A DNA stretch of 64,000 bases from Streptomyces sp. 3214.6. GTDB taxonomy: Bacteria > Actinomycetota > Actinomycetes > Streptomycetales > Streptomycetaceae. The stretch is taken from contig NZ_LT670819.1 in NCBI RefSeq assembly GCF_900129855.1, positions 7,502,001 through 7,566,000 on the forward strand, written 5' to 3'. The position numbers and the translations under genes are program-made. Below, one piece after another: positions 39,915-48,560 of the stretch. Position 1 is the first letter of the stretch. The number at the start of each line of letters is the position of its first letter. The notes below the pieces were generated by a model. That model saw only the letters and a program-made list of their open reading frames with translations. It made no database searches and was not told the origin of the DNA.

Positions 39915-40834
39915 GAACGCAGCTCCTTGCCGGTCAGCTCAAGAAAGACGTCTTCGAGGGTGTGCCGTTCCACCGAGATGCGGTCCGGCATCACCCCGTG
40001 CTGCGCGCACCAGGACGTGACCGTCGCCAGCAGTTGCGGGTCGACCTTGCCCATGACCCGGTAGGAGCCCGGGGTCAGCTCGGCGGCCGAGCTGTCGGCG
40101 GGCAGGGCCTTGAGCAGGGACTGTACGTCGAGGCCGGGGCGGCCGGTGAAGCGCAGGGTGTTCTCGGCGCCGCCGCGGCACAGCTCCTCGGGGGAGCCCT
40201 GGGCGATGACGCGGCCCGCGTCGATGATCGCGACGTCGTCGGCGAGCTGCTCGGCCTCGTCCATGTAGTGCGTGGTGAGAATGACCGAGACACCGTCCGC
40301 GCGCAGGTCCCGTACGAGGTCCCAGGTGGCGCGGCGGGCCTGCGGGTCGAGGCCGGCCGTCGGCTCGTCCAGGAAGACCAGTTCCGGGCGGCCGACGACG
40401 GCCATCGCCAGCGCGAGCCGCTGCTGCTGGCCGCCGGACAGGCGACGGTAGGTCGTCCGGCCGCAGGAGCCGAGGCCGAGACGCTCGACGAGGGCGTCGA
40501 CGTCCAGCGGATGCGCGTGCAGCTTCGCCACGTGCCGGAGCATCTCGTCGGCCCGGGCACCGGAGTACACCCCGCCCGACTGGAGCATCACGCCGATCCG
40601 GGGGCGCAGGTCGGAGGCCTGTCGCACCGGGTCGAGGCCGAGGACGTGCACCGTGCCGGAGTCCGGCTCGCGGTACCCCTCGCAGATCTCGATCGTGGTC
40701 GTCTTGCCGGCGCCGTTGGGCCCGAGGACGGCGGTGACGCCCGGCCGGGCGCTCAGGTCGAGGCCGTCCACCGCCGTCTTCGTCCCGTACCGCTTCACCA
40801 GGGCCTGGACCCGGACGACAGGCTCAGTTCGCAT
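39911..40834 (-). CDS. ABC-2 type exporter, ATP-binding subunit
   Basis: A 307-residue ATPase: Walker A GPNGAGKTTT, signature LSGGQQQRLALAMA, Walker B LVFLDEPTAGLDP and the switch TTHYMDEAEQLAD. The C-terminal 90 residues are the extra domain common in DrrA-like exporters. Forms the exporter with the overlapping permease gene. Confidence 0.93.
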   Translation of the reverse strand: MRTEPVVRVQALVKRYGTKTAVDGLDLSARPGVTAVLGPNGAGKTTTIEICEGYREPDSGTVHVLGLDPVRQASDLRPRIGVMLQSGGVYSGARADEMLRHVAKLHAHPLDVDALVERLGLGSCGRTTYRRLSGGQQQRLALAMAVVGRPELVFLDEPTAGLDPQARRATWDLVRDLRADGVSVILTTHYMDEAEQLADDVAIIDAGRVIAQGSPEELCRGGAENTLRFTGRPGLDVQSLLKALPADSSAAELTPGSYRVMGKVDPQLLATVTSWCAQHGVMPDRISVERHTLEDVFLELTGKELRS

Positions 40835-40922
40835 GGCTCAAGAGTCTAGGTTCGGTGGCGGGGGCTCAGACGGGCGGGTGCGGGAAGTGGCCATGCACGC
40901 CGGGCGGGCAAGGCGGGCGCGT

Positions 40923-41720
40923 TCAGCACTCCTCCTCGCGGGACCGGTGCAGCGGCAGCCACCGCTGTGCGTACGCCACGGCGTCCGCGACCGGAAACAG
41001 CCGTACGTCGGCCGCGCCCACCGTGCCCCGTACGACGGCACGGTCGCGTTCGAAGTCATGGCCGAGCTCGTCGAACCGGTCGGAGTCGATCGACACCTCG
41101 CGCACCCGCTCCCACCCGTCGGCGCCGGGCCGGCCGACGTCCACGAGCGGGGCGGGTATCCGGTATTCGGCGAGGTGGAAGCTGGTGCAGGTGTCGTATC
41201 CGGCGCCGAGGAGCAGCACCCGCGCGCCCAGTTTCTCCAGCCGGGCCAGCGGGCTGTGCTCCCCGAGCCGGCAGTCCGGGGCGTGTCCGTCCACGACCTC
41301 CGCCGCCCGGGCTCCCACGGCCGCGAAGGACGTCTGCGGGTGCGCGCTGCGTCGCGCGCCGGGCCAGGTGCGGACCGTCTCCGGGATCACGCCGACGCCG
41401 AGGCTGGGGGTGACGAGGGGGTCGTAGGCGGGCATGGTGGCCCGGATCGTCTCCCACCACTCCTCGGGCACCGGCGGATTGCGCCACACCGCCGGATCGG
41501 ACAGGTCCCCGGTCTGGGTCGGGACCACCACAGTGCCGTCCGGGCCGAGCACGTCCAGCAGTGCGCGCACGACCGTGACGGCGCCTCCACAGACCCAGCC
41601 GAGGGAACTGAGCGAGGAATGGACGAGGAGGATTTCTCCGGGTTCGACACCCAGCGCGCGAAGGCCCGCGGTGAGGGTGTCCCGGGTGACAAGTGGGCCG
41701 GTGGGAGGGGGTGTGGGCAT
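40923..41720 (-). CDS. AAC(3)-family aminoglycoside acetyltransferase-like protein
   Basis: A 265-residue protein of the AAC(3) fold. Family blocks: LLVHSSLSSLGWVCGGAVTV, VVVPTQTGDLSDP, TPSLGVGVIPE, RSAHPQTSFAAVG and LLLGAGYDTCTSFHLAE. Chromosomal members in streptomycetes need not confer resistance, so the natural substrate is open. Divergent from the suf operon; the shared spacer holds a 16-bp palindrome. Confidence 0.88.
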   Translation of the reverse strand: MPTPPPTGPLVTRDTLTAGLRALGVEPGEILLVHSSLSSLGWVCGGAVTVVRALLDVLGPDGTVVVPTQTGDLSDPAVWRNPPVPEEWWETIRATMPAYDPLVTPSLGVGVIPETVRTWPGARRSAHPQTSFAAVGARAAEVVDGHAPDCRLGEHSPLARLEKLGARVLLLGAGYDTCTSFHLAEYRIPAPLVDVGRPGADGWERVREVSIDSDRFDELGHDFERDRAVVRGTVGAADVRLFPVADAVAYAQRWLPLHRSREEEC

Positions 41721-41782
41721 GGTCCGGCAGTGTCCCCGAAGGGGCCCTGGGGAGCCAGTGATTTAATCGGCCGGCCGCCTCG

Positions 41783-41798
41783 CTTTGATCGATCAAAG
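41783..41798. promoter_or_regulatory. 16-bp perfect palindrome, candidate operator
   Basis: CTTTGATCGATCAAAG is its own reverse complement. It lies between the AAC(3)-like gene and sufR, in an AT-rich patch; it could be an operator for either gene. The binding protein is not known. Confidence 0.45.
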
Positions 41799-41817
41799 AT
41801 CGTTTCCCCAGGTCAGA

Positions 41818-41831
41818 TTAGGTATGCCTAA
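41818..41831. promoter_or_regulatory. Iron-box-like inverted repeat upstream of sufR
   Basis: TTAGGTATGCCTAA has arms TTAGG and CCTAA. It resembles part of the DtxR/DmdR-type iron box (TTAGGTTAGGCTAACCTAA) but the arms are closer than in the consensus, so iron control is only a suggestion. Confidence 0.3.
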
Positions 41832-41867
41832 GTGACGCAGGGCACCGTCCGCCTGTCCGGGCGCGGC

Positions 41868-41904
41868 TTGCCTGCCTCTGAGGAATTACGCAACAATGGC
41901 GTTG
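41868..41904 (+). promoter_or_regulatory. sufR promoter with overlapping SufR operator
   Basis: -35 TTGCCT (41868-41873), 18-bp spacer, -10 AACAAT (41892-41897), predicted start at GTG 41904. CAAC-AATGGC-GTTG (41891-41904) fits the CAAC-N6-GTTG motif reported for SufR repressors and covers the -10 through the first base of the start codon, so a bound repressor would block initiation directly. Confidence 0.6.
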
Positions 41905-42647
41905 TGAAAAACGTCGGCGAGGCTCTGGAGACCCCCACGGGGGCCCAGCAGGACGAGCACGCGACCGGTGAGCGTTCGACGCGCAACCGGGTCGCGCGGT
42001 CGATCCTGGACCACGGGCCGTCGACCGTCACCGAGCTGGCCGGACGGCTGGGGCTCACCCCCGCCGCCGTGCGCCGCCACCTCGACGCGCTGGTCGCCGA
42101 CGACGTCGTTCAGGCCCGCGAGCAGCGGGTGTACGGAGCGCGGACCCGCGGACGCCCCGCCAAGGTCTTCGTCCTCACCGACTGCGGCCGGGACGCCTTC
42201 GACCAGTCCTACGACAAGCTCGCCGCGGACGCCCTGCGCTGGATCCAGGAGCGATTCGGCGGGGACGAGGCGGTCGTCGCCTTCGCCCGCGCCAGGATCG
42301 CCGAGCAGGCCGCCGCGTACCGCAAGGCCGTCGAGGCCGCCGCCCCCGAGGAGCGGACCGAAGCCCTGGCCAAGGCCCTGAGTGCGGACGGGTACGCTGC
42401 TACGGCGCGTAGCGCACCGGTCGGCGAGCAGCTGTGCCAGCACCACTGCCCCGTCGCTCACGTCGCGGAAAAGTTCCCGCAGCTCTGCGAGGCGGAGACC
42501 GAGATCTTCTCCCAGCTGCTCGGCACGCACGTCCAGCGACTGGCGACCATCGCCCACGGCGACGGCGTGTGCACGACGTTCATCCCCAAAGTTTCCACAG
42601 CCACCCACAACGCATCTGCAAGCACGGCCGGGAGGAACCCCGCATGA
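41904..42647 (+). CDS. sufR: SufR-type Fe-S cluster regulator
   Basis: A 247-residue DeoR/ArsR-like winged-helix repressor. The DNA-binding domain lies at about residues 35-95 (TVTELAGRLGLTPAAVRRHL). The C-terminal cluster-binding Cys pattern is C-x3-C ... C ... C (LCQHHCPVAHV, QLCEAE, GVCTTF). In relatives the cluster-loaded form represses suf and loss of the cluster relieves it. GTG 41904 has no Shine-Dalgarno and is predicted leaderless; GTG 41832 in the same frame is the alternative. Stop overlaps the sufB ATG. Confidence 0.93.
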   Translation: MKNVGEALETPTGAQQDEHATGERSTRNRVARSILDHGPSTVTELAGRLGLTPAAVRRHLDALVADDVVQAREQRVYGARTRGRPAKVFVLTDCGRDAFDQSYDKLAADALRWIQERFGGDEAVVAFARARIAEQAAAYRKAVEAAAPEERTEALAKALSADGYAATARSAPVGEQLCQHHCPVAHVAEKFPQLCEAETEIFSQLLGTHVQRLATIAHGDGVCTTFIPKVSTATHNASASTAGRNPA

Positions 42648-44065
42648 CTCTCCCCACGGAGACTGCTCACCCCGAACTCGAGGGCCTGGGCAAGTACGAA
42701 TACGGCTGGGCCGACTCCGACACGGCCGGCGCCTCTGCCAAGCGCGGCATCAACGAGGACGTCGTCAAGGACATCTCCGACAAGAAGTCCGAGCCGGAGT
42801 GGATGACGAAGCTGCGCCTCAAGGGCCTGAAGCTCTTCGAGAAGAAGCCCATGCCCAACTGGGGCTCGGACCTCTCGGGCATCGACTTCGACAACATCAA
42901 GTACTTCGTGCGCTCCACGGAGAAGCAGGCGGAGTCCTGGGAGGACCTGCCCGAGGACATCAAGAACACCTACGACAAGCTCGGCATCCCGGAGGCGGAG
43001 AAGCAGCGCCTGGTCGCCGGTGTCGCGGCCCAGTACGAGTCCGAGGTCGTCTACCACCAGATCAACGAAGAGCTCGAGGCGCAGGGTGTCATCTTCATGG
43101 ACACCGACACCGCTCTGAAGGAGCACCCGGAGCTCTTCAAGGAGTACTTCGCGACCGTCATCCCGGCCGGCGACAACAAGTTCGCGTCGCTGAACACCGC
43201 GGTGTGGTCGGGCGGCTCCTTCATCTACGTGCCGCCGGGCGTGCACGTGGAGATCCCGCTCCAGGCCTACTTCCGCATCAACACGGAGAACATGGGCCAG
43301 TTCGAGCGGACCCTGATCATCGTCGACGAGGGCGCCTACGTGCACTACGTCGAGGGTTGTACGGCCCCGATCTACAAGTCGGACTCGCTGCACAGCGCGG
43401 TCGTCGAGATCATCGTCAAGAAGAACGCCCGCTGCCGCTACACGACCATCCAGAACTGGTCGAACAACGTCTACAACCTGGTCACCAAGCGCGCTGTGGC
43501 GTACGAGGGCGCGACCATGGAGTGGATCGACGGCAACATCGGCTCCAAGGTGACGATGAAGTACCCGGCCGTCTACCTGATGGGCGAGCACGCCAAGGGC
43601 GAGACCCTGTCCATCGCCTTCGCGGGCGAGGGGCAGCACCAGGACGCCGGCTCCAAGATGGTCCACATGGCGCCGAACACCTCCTCCAACATCGTGTCGA
43701 AGTCCGTGGCGCGTGGTGGCGGTCGTACGTCCTACCGCGGTCTCGTCGAGATCGGCGAGGGCGCCCACGGCTCCAAGTCGAACGTGCTGTGCGACGCACT
43801 GCTCGTCGACACCATCTCCCGCTCCGACACATACCCCTATGTGGACGTCCGCGAGGACGACGTGTCCATGGGCCACGAGGCGACCGTCTCCAAGGTCTCC
43901 GAGGACCAGCTCTTCTACCTGATGAGCCGAGGCCTCAGCGAGTTCGAGGCGATGGCGATGATCGTGCGCGGCTTCGTCGAGCCCATCGCGAAGGAGCTGC
44001 CCATGGAGTACGCCCTCGAGCTCAACCGGCTGATCGAGCTGCAGATGGAAGGCGCGGTCGGTTAA
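42644..44065 (+). CDS. sufB: Fe-S cluster assembly scaffold SufB
   Basis: A 473-residue scaffold subunit of the SufBCD complex. Conserved blocks include YEYGWADSD-like N-terminus, NTAVWSGGSFIYVPPGVHV, GEGQHQDAGSKMVH and NTSSNIVSKS. GGGAGGAA precedes ATG 42644, which overlaps sufR (ATGA). First enzyme gene of the operon. Confidence 0.97.
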   Translation: MTLPTETAHPELEGLGKYEYGWADSDTAGASAKRGINEDVVKDISDKKSEPEWMTKLRLKGLKLFEKKPMPNWGSDLSGIDFDNIKYFVRSTEKQAESWEDLPEDIKNTYDKLGIPEAEKQRLVAGVAAQYESEVVYHQINEELEAQGVIFMDTDTALKEHPELFKEYFATVIPAGDNKFASLNTAVWSGGSFIYVPPGVHVEIPLQAYFRINTENMGQFERTLIIVDEGAYVHYVEGCTAPIYKSDSLHSAVVEIIVKKNARCRYTTIQNWSNNVYNLVTKRAVAYEGATMEWIDGNIGSKVTMKYPAVYLMGEHAKGETLSIAFAGEGQHQDAGSKMVHMAPNTSSNIVSKSVARGGGRTSYRGLVEIGEGAHGSKSNVLCDALLVDTISRSDTYPYVDVREDDVSMGHEATVSKVSEDQLFYLMSRGLSEFEAMAMIVRGFVEPIAKELPMEYALELNRLIELQMEGAVG

Positions 44066-44125
44066 GACCCACCCCCCGACAGCAGCGAGCAATTTCTGAC
44101 GTAGGAAGAGAGCAGACCGACAGCC

Positions 44126-45307
44126 ATGGCTGAGGCTCAGAACATCCCCGTGGGGTCCACCACCGCGGGCCAGATCGCGGTGGCCGCCGAGTCGACCGTC
44201 GCCACGCGCATGAGCGCGCCCCCGTCCTTCGACGTCGCGGACTTCCCGGTCCCGCACGGCCGTGAGGAGGAGTGGCGGTTCACGCCGCTGGAGCGGCTGC
44301 GCGGGCTGCACGACGGCACCGCCGTCGCGACCGGCGAGGCCGTCAAGGTCGCCGTCGAGGCCCCCGAGGGCGTCACCGTCGAACTCGTGGACCGTGACGA
44401 CCAGCGGCTCGGCAAGGCCGGCACCCCCGTGGACCGGGTCGCCGCCCAGGCGTACTCCGCGTTCGAGAAGGCCGGCGTGGTCACCGTCCCCAAGGAGACG
44501 GTGCTCACCGAGCCGATCCGCATCGCGGTGCACGGCGAGGGCGGGGTGGCCTACGGCCACCAGGTCATCGAGCTGGGCGCCTTCGCCGAGGCCGTCGTCG
44601 TCATCGACCACACCGGTGACGCCGTGATCGCCGCCAACGTCGACTACATCCTGGGCGACGGCGCCAAGCTCACCGTCGTCTCCGTCCAGGACTGGGACGA
44701 CAAGGCCGTGCACGTGGCCCAGCACAACGCCCTCATCGGGCGGGACGCGAGCTTCAAGTCGGTCGTGGTGACCTTCGGCGGCGACCTCGTCCGCCTGCAC
44801 CCGCGCGTCGCGTACGCCGGTACCGGCGGCGAGGCCGAGCTGCTCGGTCTGTACTTCACGGACGCCGGTCAGCACCAGGAGCACCGCCTGCTGGTCGACC
44901 ACAACGTCCCGCACTGCAAGTCCAACGTCGTCTACAAGGGCGCCCTCCAGGGCGACAACGCCCACGCGGTGTGGATCGGCGACGTGCTCATCGAGGCCAA
45001 GGCCGAGGGCACGGACACCTACGAGATGAACCGCAACCTGGTGCTGACCGACGGCGCCCGGGTCGACTCCGTGCCGAACCTGGAGATCGAGACCGGCGAG
45101 ATCGTCGGCGCCGGGCACGCCTCCGCCACCGGCCGGTTCGACGACGAGCAGCTCTTCTACCTGATGGCCCGCGGCATCCCGGCCGACGAGGCCCGTCGCC
45201 TGGTGGTCCGCGGCTTCTTCGCCGAGCTGGTCCAGCAGATCGGTGTCGACGACATCGAGGAGCGCCTGCTCGCCAGGATCGAGACCGAGCTGGAGGCCAC
45301 GGTCTGA
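44126..45307 (+). CDS. sufD: Fe-S cluster assembly protein SufD
   Basis: A 393-residue paralogue of SufB that partners it on the SufC dimer. Family blocks: EEEWRFTPLERLRGL, the beta-helix core and HASATGRFDDEQLFYLMARG near the end. It follows sufB by 60 bp with a distant AGGAAGAGAG. Its TGA shares one base with the next ATG. Confidence 0.96.
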   Translation: MAEAQNIPVGSTTAGQIAVAAESTVATRMSAPPSFDVADFPVPHGREEEWRFTPLERLRGLHDGTAVATGEAVKVAVEAPEGVTVELVDRDDQRLGKAGTPVDRVAAQAYSAFEKAGVVTVPKETVLTEPIRIAVHGEGGVAYGHQVIELGAFAEAVVVIDHTGDAVIAANVDYILGDGAKLTVVSVQDWDDKAVHVAQHNALIGRDASFKSVVVTFGGDLVRLHPRVAYAGTGGEAELLGLYFTDAGQHQEHRLLVDHNVPHCKSNVVYKGALQGDNAHAVWIGDVLIEAKAEGTDTYEMNRNLVLTDGARVDSVPNLEIETGEIVGAGHASATGRFDDEQLFYLMARGIPADEARRLVVRGFFAELVQQIGVDDIEERLLARIETELEATV

Positions 45308-45627
45308 TGACGGCCTTCGTACGCGCCTGCGGACTGAGCGAGCTGGAGGAGGACACCCCGAAGCGGGTGGAACTCGACGGCACGCCGGTCTCGGTCGTCC
45401 GCACCGAGGGGGAGGTGTTCGCCATCCACGACGTCTGCTCCCACGCGAACGTCTCGCTCTCGGAGGGCGAGGTGGAGGACTGCCAGATCGAGTGCTGGCT
45501 GCACGGCTCCAGCTTCGACCTCCGCACCGGTAAGCCGTCCGGCCTTCCCGCGACGCGCCCCGTCCCCGTATACCCCGTAAAGATCGAAGGGGACGACGTG
45601 CTCGTCTCCCTCACCCAGGAGTCCTGA
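45307..45627 (+). CDS. Rieske-type [2Fe-2S] ferredoxin of the suf operon
   Basis: A 106-residue non-haem Rieske protein. The ligands are C-x-H (CSHANVSL) and C-x2-H (CWLHGSSF), 16 residues apart. A small Rieske gene inside the actinobacterial suf operon is usual; it may supply electrons or act as an early cluster acceptor, which is inference. Start overlaps the sufD stop by one base. Confidence 0.93.
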   Translation: MTAFVRACGLSELEEDTPKRVELDGTPVSVVRTEGEVFAIHDVCSHANVSLSEGEVEDCQIECWLHGSSFDLRTGKPSGLPATRPVPVYPVKIEGDDVLVSLTQES

Positions 45628-45634
45628 GGCACCC

Positions 45635-46399
45635 ATGGCAACGCTTGAAATCCGAGACCTGCACGTCACCGTCGAGGCCGACAACGCCACGAAGGAGATC
45701 CTCAAGGGCGTCGACCTCACTGTGAAGCAGGGCGAGACGCACGCCATCATGGGCCCCAACGGCTCCGGCAAGTCGACCCTCGCCTACTCGCTCGCGGGTC
45801 ACCCGAAGTACACGATCACCGGCGGCACCGTGCTGCTCGACGGCGAGGACGTCCTGGAGATGTCCGTTGACGAGCGCGCCCGCGCGGGCCTGTTCCTGGC
45901 GATGCAGTACCCGGTCGAGGTCCCCGGCGTCTCGGTCTCCAACTTCCTCCGTACGTCCGCCACCGCCATCCGCGGCGAGGCCCCCAAGCTGCGCCTGTGG
46001 GTGAAGGAGGTCAAGGAGGCCATGGAGCGCCTCAACATGGACCCCTCCTTCGCCGAGCGCAACGTCAACGAGGGCTTCTCCGGCGGTGAGAAGAAGCGCC
46101 ACGAGATCCTCCAGCTGGAGCTGCTCAAGCCGAAGGTCGCGATCCTCGACGAGACGGACTCCGGTCTGGACGTCGACGCCCTGCGGGTCGTATCCGAGGG
46201 CGTCAACCGCGTCCGCGAGACCGGCGAGGTCGGCACCCTGCTGATCACGCACTACACGCGCATCCTGCGCTACATCAAGCCCGACTTCGTCCATGTCTTC
46301 TCCGCGGGCCGGATCGTCGAGTCCGGCGGCGCCGAACTCGCCGACAAGCTGGAGGAAGAGGGCTACGAGGCATACACGAAGGGTGGCGTATCAGCGTGA
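45635..46399 (+). CDS. sufC: Fe-S cluster assembly ATPase SufC
   Basis: A 254-residue ABC-type ATPase of SufBCD. Walker A GPNGSGKST, signature FSGGEKKRHEI and Walker B VAILDETDSGLD are visible; DETDSGLD is the SufC-specific form. TGAGGC lies before ATG 45635. The last codons overlap the sufS GTG. Confidence 0.97.
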   Translation: MATLEIRDLHVTVEADNATKEILKGVDLTVKQGETHAIMGPNGSGKSTLAYSLAGHPKYTITGGTVLLDGEDVLEMSVDERARAGLFLAMQYPVEVPGVSVSNFLRTSATAIRGEAPKLRLWVKEVKEAMERLNMDPSFAERNVNEGFSGGEKKRHEILQLELLKPKVAILDETDSGLDVDALRVVSEGVNRVRETGEVGTLLITHYTRILRYIKPDFVHVFSAGRIVESGGAELADKLEEEGYEAYTKGGVSA

Positions 46400-47652
46400 C
46401 GCAGCTGCCGGGTCTCCTCGACACCGAGGCGCTCCGCAAGGACTTCCCCATCCTGGACCGACAGATCCACGACGGTAAGAAGCTCGTGTACCTGGACAAC
46501 GCGGCGACGTCGCAGAAGCCGCGCCAGGTACTGGACGCCCTGAACGAGTACTACGAGCGCTACAACGCCAACGTCCACCGCGGTGTGCATGTGCTCGCCG
46601 AGGAGGCCACGGCGTTGTACGAGGGCGCGCGTGACAAGGTCGCGTCGTTCATCAACGCGCCGAGCCGCGACGAGGTGATCTTCACCAAGAACGCCTCCGA
46701 GTCGCTCAACCTCGTGGCGAACATGCTGGGCTGGGCCGACGAGCCCTACCGCGTGGACCACGAGACCGAGATCGTCATCACGGAGATGGAGCACCACTCC
46801 AACATCGTGCCGTGGCAGCTGCTGTCGCAGCGCACGGGCGCGAAGCTGAAGTGGTTCGGCCTCACCGACGACGGCCGCCTCGACCTGTCCAACATCGACG
46901 AGATCATCACCGAGAAGACGAAGATCGTCTCCTTTGTGCTGGTGTCGAACATCCTGGGCACGGTGAACCCGGTCGAGGCGATAGTGCGCCGGGCGCAGGA
47001 GGTCGGTGCGCTCGTCTGCATCGACGCCTCGCAGGCCGCGCCGCACATGCCGCTGGACGTGCAGGCGCTGCAGGCCGACTTCGTGGCCTTCACCGGCCAC
47101 AAGATGTGCGCTCCGACCGGCATCGGTGTCCTGTGGGGTCGTCAGGAGCTGCTGGAGGACCTTCCCCCGTTCCTCGGCGGCGGCGAGATGATCGAGACGG
47201 TGTCGATGCACTCCTCGACCTACGCGCCGGCCCCGCACAAGTTCGAGGCGGGCACCCCGCCGGTCGCGCAGGCGGTCGGGCTGGGCGCGGCCATCGACTA
47301 TCTGTCCGCGATCGGCATGGACAAGATCCTCGCCCATGAGCACGCGCTCACCGAGTATGCGGTGAAGCGGCTCGGCGAGGTCCCCGACCTGCGGATCATC
47401 GGCCCGTCGACGGCCGAGGACCGGGGCGCGGCGATCTCCTTCACGCTCGGCGACATCCACCCGCACGACGTGGGCCAGGTGCTGGACGAGCAGGGCATCG
47501 CGGTCCGGGTGGGTCACCACTGCGCCCGCCCCGTCTGCCTGCGGTACGGAATTCCCGCGACCACGCGAGCGTCGTTCTATCTGTACTCCACGCCGGCCGA
47601 GATCGATGCTCTGGTCGACGGTCTGGAGCACGTACGGAACTTCTTCGGCTGA
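46396..47652 (+). CDS. sufS: Cysteine desulfurase SufS
   Basis: A 418-residue PLP enzyme releasing sulfur from cysteine as a persulfide. PLP Lys is residue 236 (FTGHKMCAP); the catalytic Cys is residue 376 (HHCARPV). Class V aminotransferase signature and the N-terminal YLDNAATSQKP are intact. GTG 46396 overlaps the sufC stop. Transfers sulfur to SufU encoded next. Confidence 0.97.
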   Translation: MTQLPGLLDTEALRKDFPILDRQIHDGKKLVYLDNAATSQKPRQVLDALNEYYERYNANVHRGVHVLAEEATALYEGARDKVASFINAPSRDEVIFTKNASESLNLVANMLGWADEPYRVDHETEIVITEMEHHSNIVPWQLLSQRTGAKLKWFGLTDDGRLDLSNIDEIITEKTKIVSFVLVSNILGTVNPVEAIVRRAQEVGALVCIDASQAAPHMPLDVQALQADFVAFTGHKMCAPTGIGVLWGRQELLEDLPPFLGGGEMIETVSMHSSTYAPAPHKFEAGTPPVAQAVGLGAAIDYLSAIGMDKILAHEHALTEYAVKRLGEVPDLRIIGPSTAEDRGAAISFTLGDIHPHDVGQVLDEQGIAVRVGHHCARPVCLRYGIPATTRASFYLYSTPAEIDALVDGLEHVRNFFG

Positions 47653-47670
47653 GGGGTTGGCGAGCGACGC

Positions 47671-48138
47671 ATGAAGCTGGACTCGATGTACCAGGAAGTC
47701 ATCCTGGACCACTACAAGCACCCGCACGGGCGTGGTCTGCGTGATGGCGACGCCGAGGTGCACCATGTGAACCCGACCTGCGGCGACGAGATCACCCTGC
47801 GCGTGAAGTACGACGGCACGAAGATCGAGGACGTCAGCTACGAGGGCCAGGGCTGTTCCATCAGCCAGGCCAGCGCGTCCGTCCTGAACGACCTCCTGGT
47901 CGGCAAGGACCTGGCCGAGGCGCAGCGGATCCAGGAGACCTTCCTGGAGTTGATGCAGTCCAAGGGCCGGATCGAGCCCGACGACGTGATGGAGGAGGTG
48001 CTGGAGGACGCGGTCGCGTTCGCCGGCGTCTCCAAGTACCCGGCCCGGGTCAAGTGCGCCCTCCTCAGCTGGATGGCGTGGAAGGACGCGACGGCCCAGG
48101 CCCTGGGCGGAGCCGACGCCGAAAGGAAGACGGCATGA
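47671..48138 (+). CDS. sufU: SufU zinc-dependent sulfurtransferase
   Basis: A 155-residue IscU-like protein of the Gram-positive SufU type. The three Cys (37 in NPTCGDE, 62 in GQGCSIS, 129 in RVKCALL) and Asp39 are conserved, and the region between Cys62 and Cys129 has the insertion typical of SufU. It takes persulfide from SufS. GAGGGG upstream; its stop overlaps the next ATG. Confidence 0.96.
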   Translation: MKLDSMYQEVILDHYKHPHGRGLRDGDAEVHHVNPTCGDEITLRVKYDGTKIEDVSYEGQGCSISQASASVLNDLLVGKDLAEAQRIQETFLELMQSKGRIEPDDVMEEVLEDAVAFAGVSKYPARVKCALLSWMAWKDATAQALGGADAERKTA

Positions 48139-48467
48139 GCGAGACCGTTGAGATGAAGCCGGCCTCGGAGGAGGAACTCCGCGAGGCGCTGTACGACGTC
48201 GTCGACCCCGAACTGGGCATCGACGTCGTCAACCTCGGGTTGATCTACGGCATTCACATCGACGACGCGAACATCGCGACGATCGACATGACCCTGACCT
48301 CCGCGGCCTGCCCGTTGACGGACGTCATCGAGGACCAGGCGAAGTCCGCCACGGACGGCCTGGTCAACGAGCTGCGCATCAACTGGGTCTGGATGCCGCC
48401 GTGGGGCCCGGACAAGATCACGGACGACGGGCGCGAGCAGCTGCGCGCGCTCGGCTTCAACGTCTGA
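48135..48467 (+). CDS. MIP18/DUF59-family Fe-S assembly factor (SufT-like)
   Basis: A 110-residue protein of the DUF59/PaaD family, accessory factors in Fe-S cluster trafficking. Core motifs: VVDPELGIDVVNLGLIYG and TSAACPLTDVI with its conserved Cys. Last gene of the suf operon; ATG overlaps sufU (ATGA), and a long palindromic terminator follows. Confidence 0.93.
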   Translation: MSETVEMKPASEEELREALYDVVDPELGIDVVNLGLIYGIHIDDANIATIDMTLTSAACPLTDVIEDQAKSATDGLVNELRINWVWMPPWGPDKITDDGREQLRALGFNV

Positions 48468-48485
48468 CGACCGTCTGACGGCCTG

Positions 48486-48527
48486 ACAGGTGTGGCCCCC
48501 CGGCAGCTGCCGGGGGGCCACACCTGT
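48486..48527. terminator. suf operon terminator, 42-bp perfect palindrome
   Basis: Positions 48486-48506 are the exact reverse complement of 48507-48527. As RNA this folds into a 19-bp stem with a 4-nt loop. It lies between the suf operon and the convergent AbfB gene and should act on both strands. Confidence 0.85.
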
Positions 48528-48560
48528 ATGCGGCGCAGCTGTATGCCGCGCCGACCGCGC

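Noticed and set aside
40923..41720. AAC(3)-like gene as an aminoglycoside resistance determinant of a producer cluster
   Set aside because: No antibiotic biosynthesis genes are nearby and such chromosomal homologues are common; resistance cannot be claimed from sequence.
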